Below, piece after piece: positions 14,789 through 15,992 of a DNA stretch of 15,992 nucleotides; position 1 is the stretch's first letter; every line of letters starts with the position of its first letter. The translations under genes were made by a program, and so were the position numbers. The notes beneath the pieces are model-generated. The model was not told the DNA's origin. It did not search any database and worked only from the letters and a program-made list of their open reading frames with translations. Location: NCBI GenBank assembly GCA_035525375.1, contig DATLEI010000043.1, positions 1-15,992 on the forward strand, written 5' to 3'. The stretch comes from JALZBN01 sp035525375 (lineage in GTDB: Bacteria > Actinomycetota > Acidimicrobiia > Acidimicrobiales > AC-14).

Positions 14789-15992
14789 TCAGTCGTCGAT
14801 CTCGACCAGCCGGGCCCAACTCGGCGCGGCCCAGACGCGATCCGCCGACTGTCCGGGCAGGAGCGCTCGGATCAGGCCCACGACGACGTGCATACCCTTG
14901 GGGGCGTCCGCCGGCCATGGCGTCTGGCCGTCAGTGAGGACGACGACCACCGACGGGCGGGGCCGCATGCGCGCCGCTGCTTCGAGGCCCGCGCCCATGT
15001 CAGTACCGCCTCCACCGATCAGCTGCACCGCGTTGACACTCGAGACCCGGCGCGCCGACTTCACTGCCGAGTCGACGGCAAGCACGCGCACGCTGTTGCG
15101 GGCGAGTCCGATCCCCTTCAAAAGTCCGTCCACTTCCGAGAGCACCCGCGCCAGCTGCTCCTCCGACATCGAACCCGACGTGTCACAGATGACCGCCACC
15201 TCGGGAACCGGGCGCTCGAGCGCCGGCATGATGACACCCGGCGTGGCGTGGGCCCGGCGCGAGGGCCGCCGGTAGGTGTAGTCGACCCGACCGGTGACCG
15301 TGCTCACGCCCTTGCGGATCTCAGCTGCCAGCACGCGCCGCCAATCGACCTTGGGATCGAGCTGCTCCTCGGCCCACCGCTTCCAGCCTGCGGAGAGGCG
15401 ACCGACGCCCTCTCGCGTGTAGCGCAACACGTCGTTGGCCACCTGGCAGCGCATGAGGTGACGTTCTCCGGGCGGCATGCCGCTGCCCTCGTCACCGCGC
15501 AGTTCCCAGTCACGGATGAGCCCGTCGGAACCGCTCCCGCAGTCGGGCTCGCTCTCGGTCTCGGGATGGCGCGCGTGGTAGTACTCCTCGGCCAACCGTC
15601 CCGGTGCCCATCCCAACTCCTGGGGGACGATCCGGTCATCGGGCAGACGCAGCCCAGTGCCTATGAGGTCGTCGTTGATCTCCGCATCGGCGGCAAGCGC
15701 CCAGTCCTTGGACATCTGGCGCTCGACGCCGATGTGGCGGGCCCGGTCGGCGTGGTCGCGCACGAGGTGACCGGCATGGTGCACCAACAGGCTTCCGAGC
15801 ACCTCGACGCTCCATCCGTCGACGACCTCGGGGTCGACGTAGAGCCGCCACGACTCGTCGACGGTGACCTTGCCCAGCCCAGGAGAGGACACGTCAGGGG
15901 AGGCGAAGATGGCGGCCGCCAGGTACGGATGGCGCGACACCGCCCACAAGCGAGCGAGCGTCAGCTTGTGGGTGAACGTCTGGCTCTGCTGC
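14789..15992 (-). CDS. VWA-domain protein with putative metallopeptidase-like N-terminal region (start beyond right edge)
   Basis: The frame is open to the window edge and reads QSQTFTHKLTLARLWAVSRH before the first inner TTG (15949). The true start therefore probably lies outside the window, and the gene is partial. The N-terminal region resembles the DUF2201-type putative metallopeptidase part that often precedes VWA-like domains: LLVHHAGHLVRDH, then AADAEIND and LAEEYYH. The usual HExxH is HHAGH here, with the catalytic Glu replaced by His. The C-terminal VWA-like domain has the full metal-ion site: DTSGS, the Thr of GGGGTDMG, and LTDGQTPW. VWA proteins of this type often act with AAA+ ATPases as remodelling factors. 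None is visible, but one could lie upstream outside the window. The target is unknown. Confidence 0.85.
   Translation of the reverse strand, partial: QQSQTFTHKLTLARLWAVSRHPYLAAAIFASPDVSSPGLGKVTVDESWRLYVDPEVVDGWSVEVLGSLLVHHAGHLVRDHADRARHIGVERQMSKDWALAADAEINDDLIGTGLRLPDDRIVPQELGWAPGRLAEEYYHARHPETESEPDCGSGSDGLIRDWELRGDEGSGMPPGERHLMRCQVANDVLRYTREGVGRLSAGWKRWAEEQLDPKVDWRRVLAAEIRKGVSTVTGRVDYTYRRPSRRAHATPGVIMPALERPVPEVAVICDTSGSMSEEQLARVLSEVDGLLKGIGLARNSVRVLAVDSAVKSARRVSSVNAVQLIGGGGTDMGAGLEAAARMRPRPSVVVVLTDGQTPWPADAPKGMHVVVGLIRALLPGQSADRVWAAPSWARLVEIDD

Overview
The window is about 16 kb of gene-dense, high-GC DNA, roughly two thirds G+C by eye. Third codon positions are strongly G/C-biased, intergenic gaps are short, GTG and TTG starts are common, and there are several 4-base GTGA gene overlaps. 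An F420-type luciferase-like oxidoreductase, an actinobacterial-style heme gene set, a MurA with Asp at the usual Cys position, and TAnnnT boxes just upstream of start codons all point to an actinomycete. An Acidimicrobiia-like lineage is possible, but the sequence alone does not prove it. No rRNA, tRNA, CRISPR, transposase or phage gene was seen, and no stretch over 300 bases lacks a gene.

Left part, minus strand, 4746 down to 1: a heme operon, hemE (uroporphyrinogen decarboxylase), hemH (ferrochelatase) and hemY/cgoX (protoporphyrinogen or coproporphyrinogen oxidase), with overlapping joints. An aldehyde dehydrogenase follows 10 bases later and runs off the left edge. No chdC/hemQ is visible.

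Centre-left, plus strand: diverging from hemE is a membrane protein with a Lys/Ala-rich cytoplasmic tail, a Pro-rich linker, one membrane helix and an outer domain (4803-5942). It is followed by a secreted N-acetylmuramoyl-L-alanine amidase (5991-6914), the most striking item in the window. Its amidase fold appears circularly permuted: the first strand with the zinc-binding DPGHGG motif sits at the extreme C-terminus, after a fibronectin-III-like domain. A small MauE/DoxX-like membrane protein converges on it from the other strand; the two stop codons share one CTAG.

Centre-right, plus strand: a TPP riboswitch controls thiC (7423-9036). thiC overlaps a luciferase-like (probably F420-dependent) oxidoreductase by 4 bases, followed by a metallo-beta-lactamase-fold hydrolase. 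After a candidate promoter comes a second unit: a lipoprotein L,D-transpeptidase and, overlapping by 4 bases, a membrane-anchored TIM-barrel glycoside-hydrolase-like protein.

Right part, minus strand: a von Willebrand A/putative metallopeptidase-like protein that starts beyond the right edge, an unrecognised 250-residue protein, and murA. The murA stop and the hydrolase-like stop lie in the two arms of one small hairpin. Taken together the accessory genes lean towards cell-wall building and remodelling (MurA, L,D-transpeptidase, amidase, TIM-barrel protein), next to heme and thiamine synthesis.
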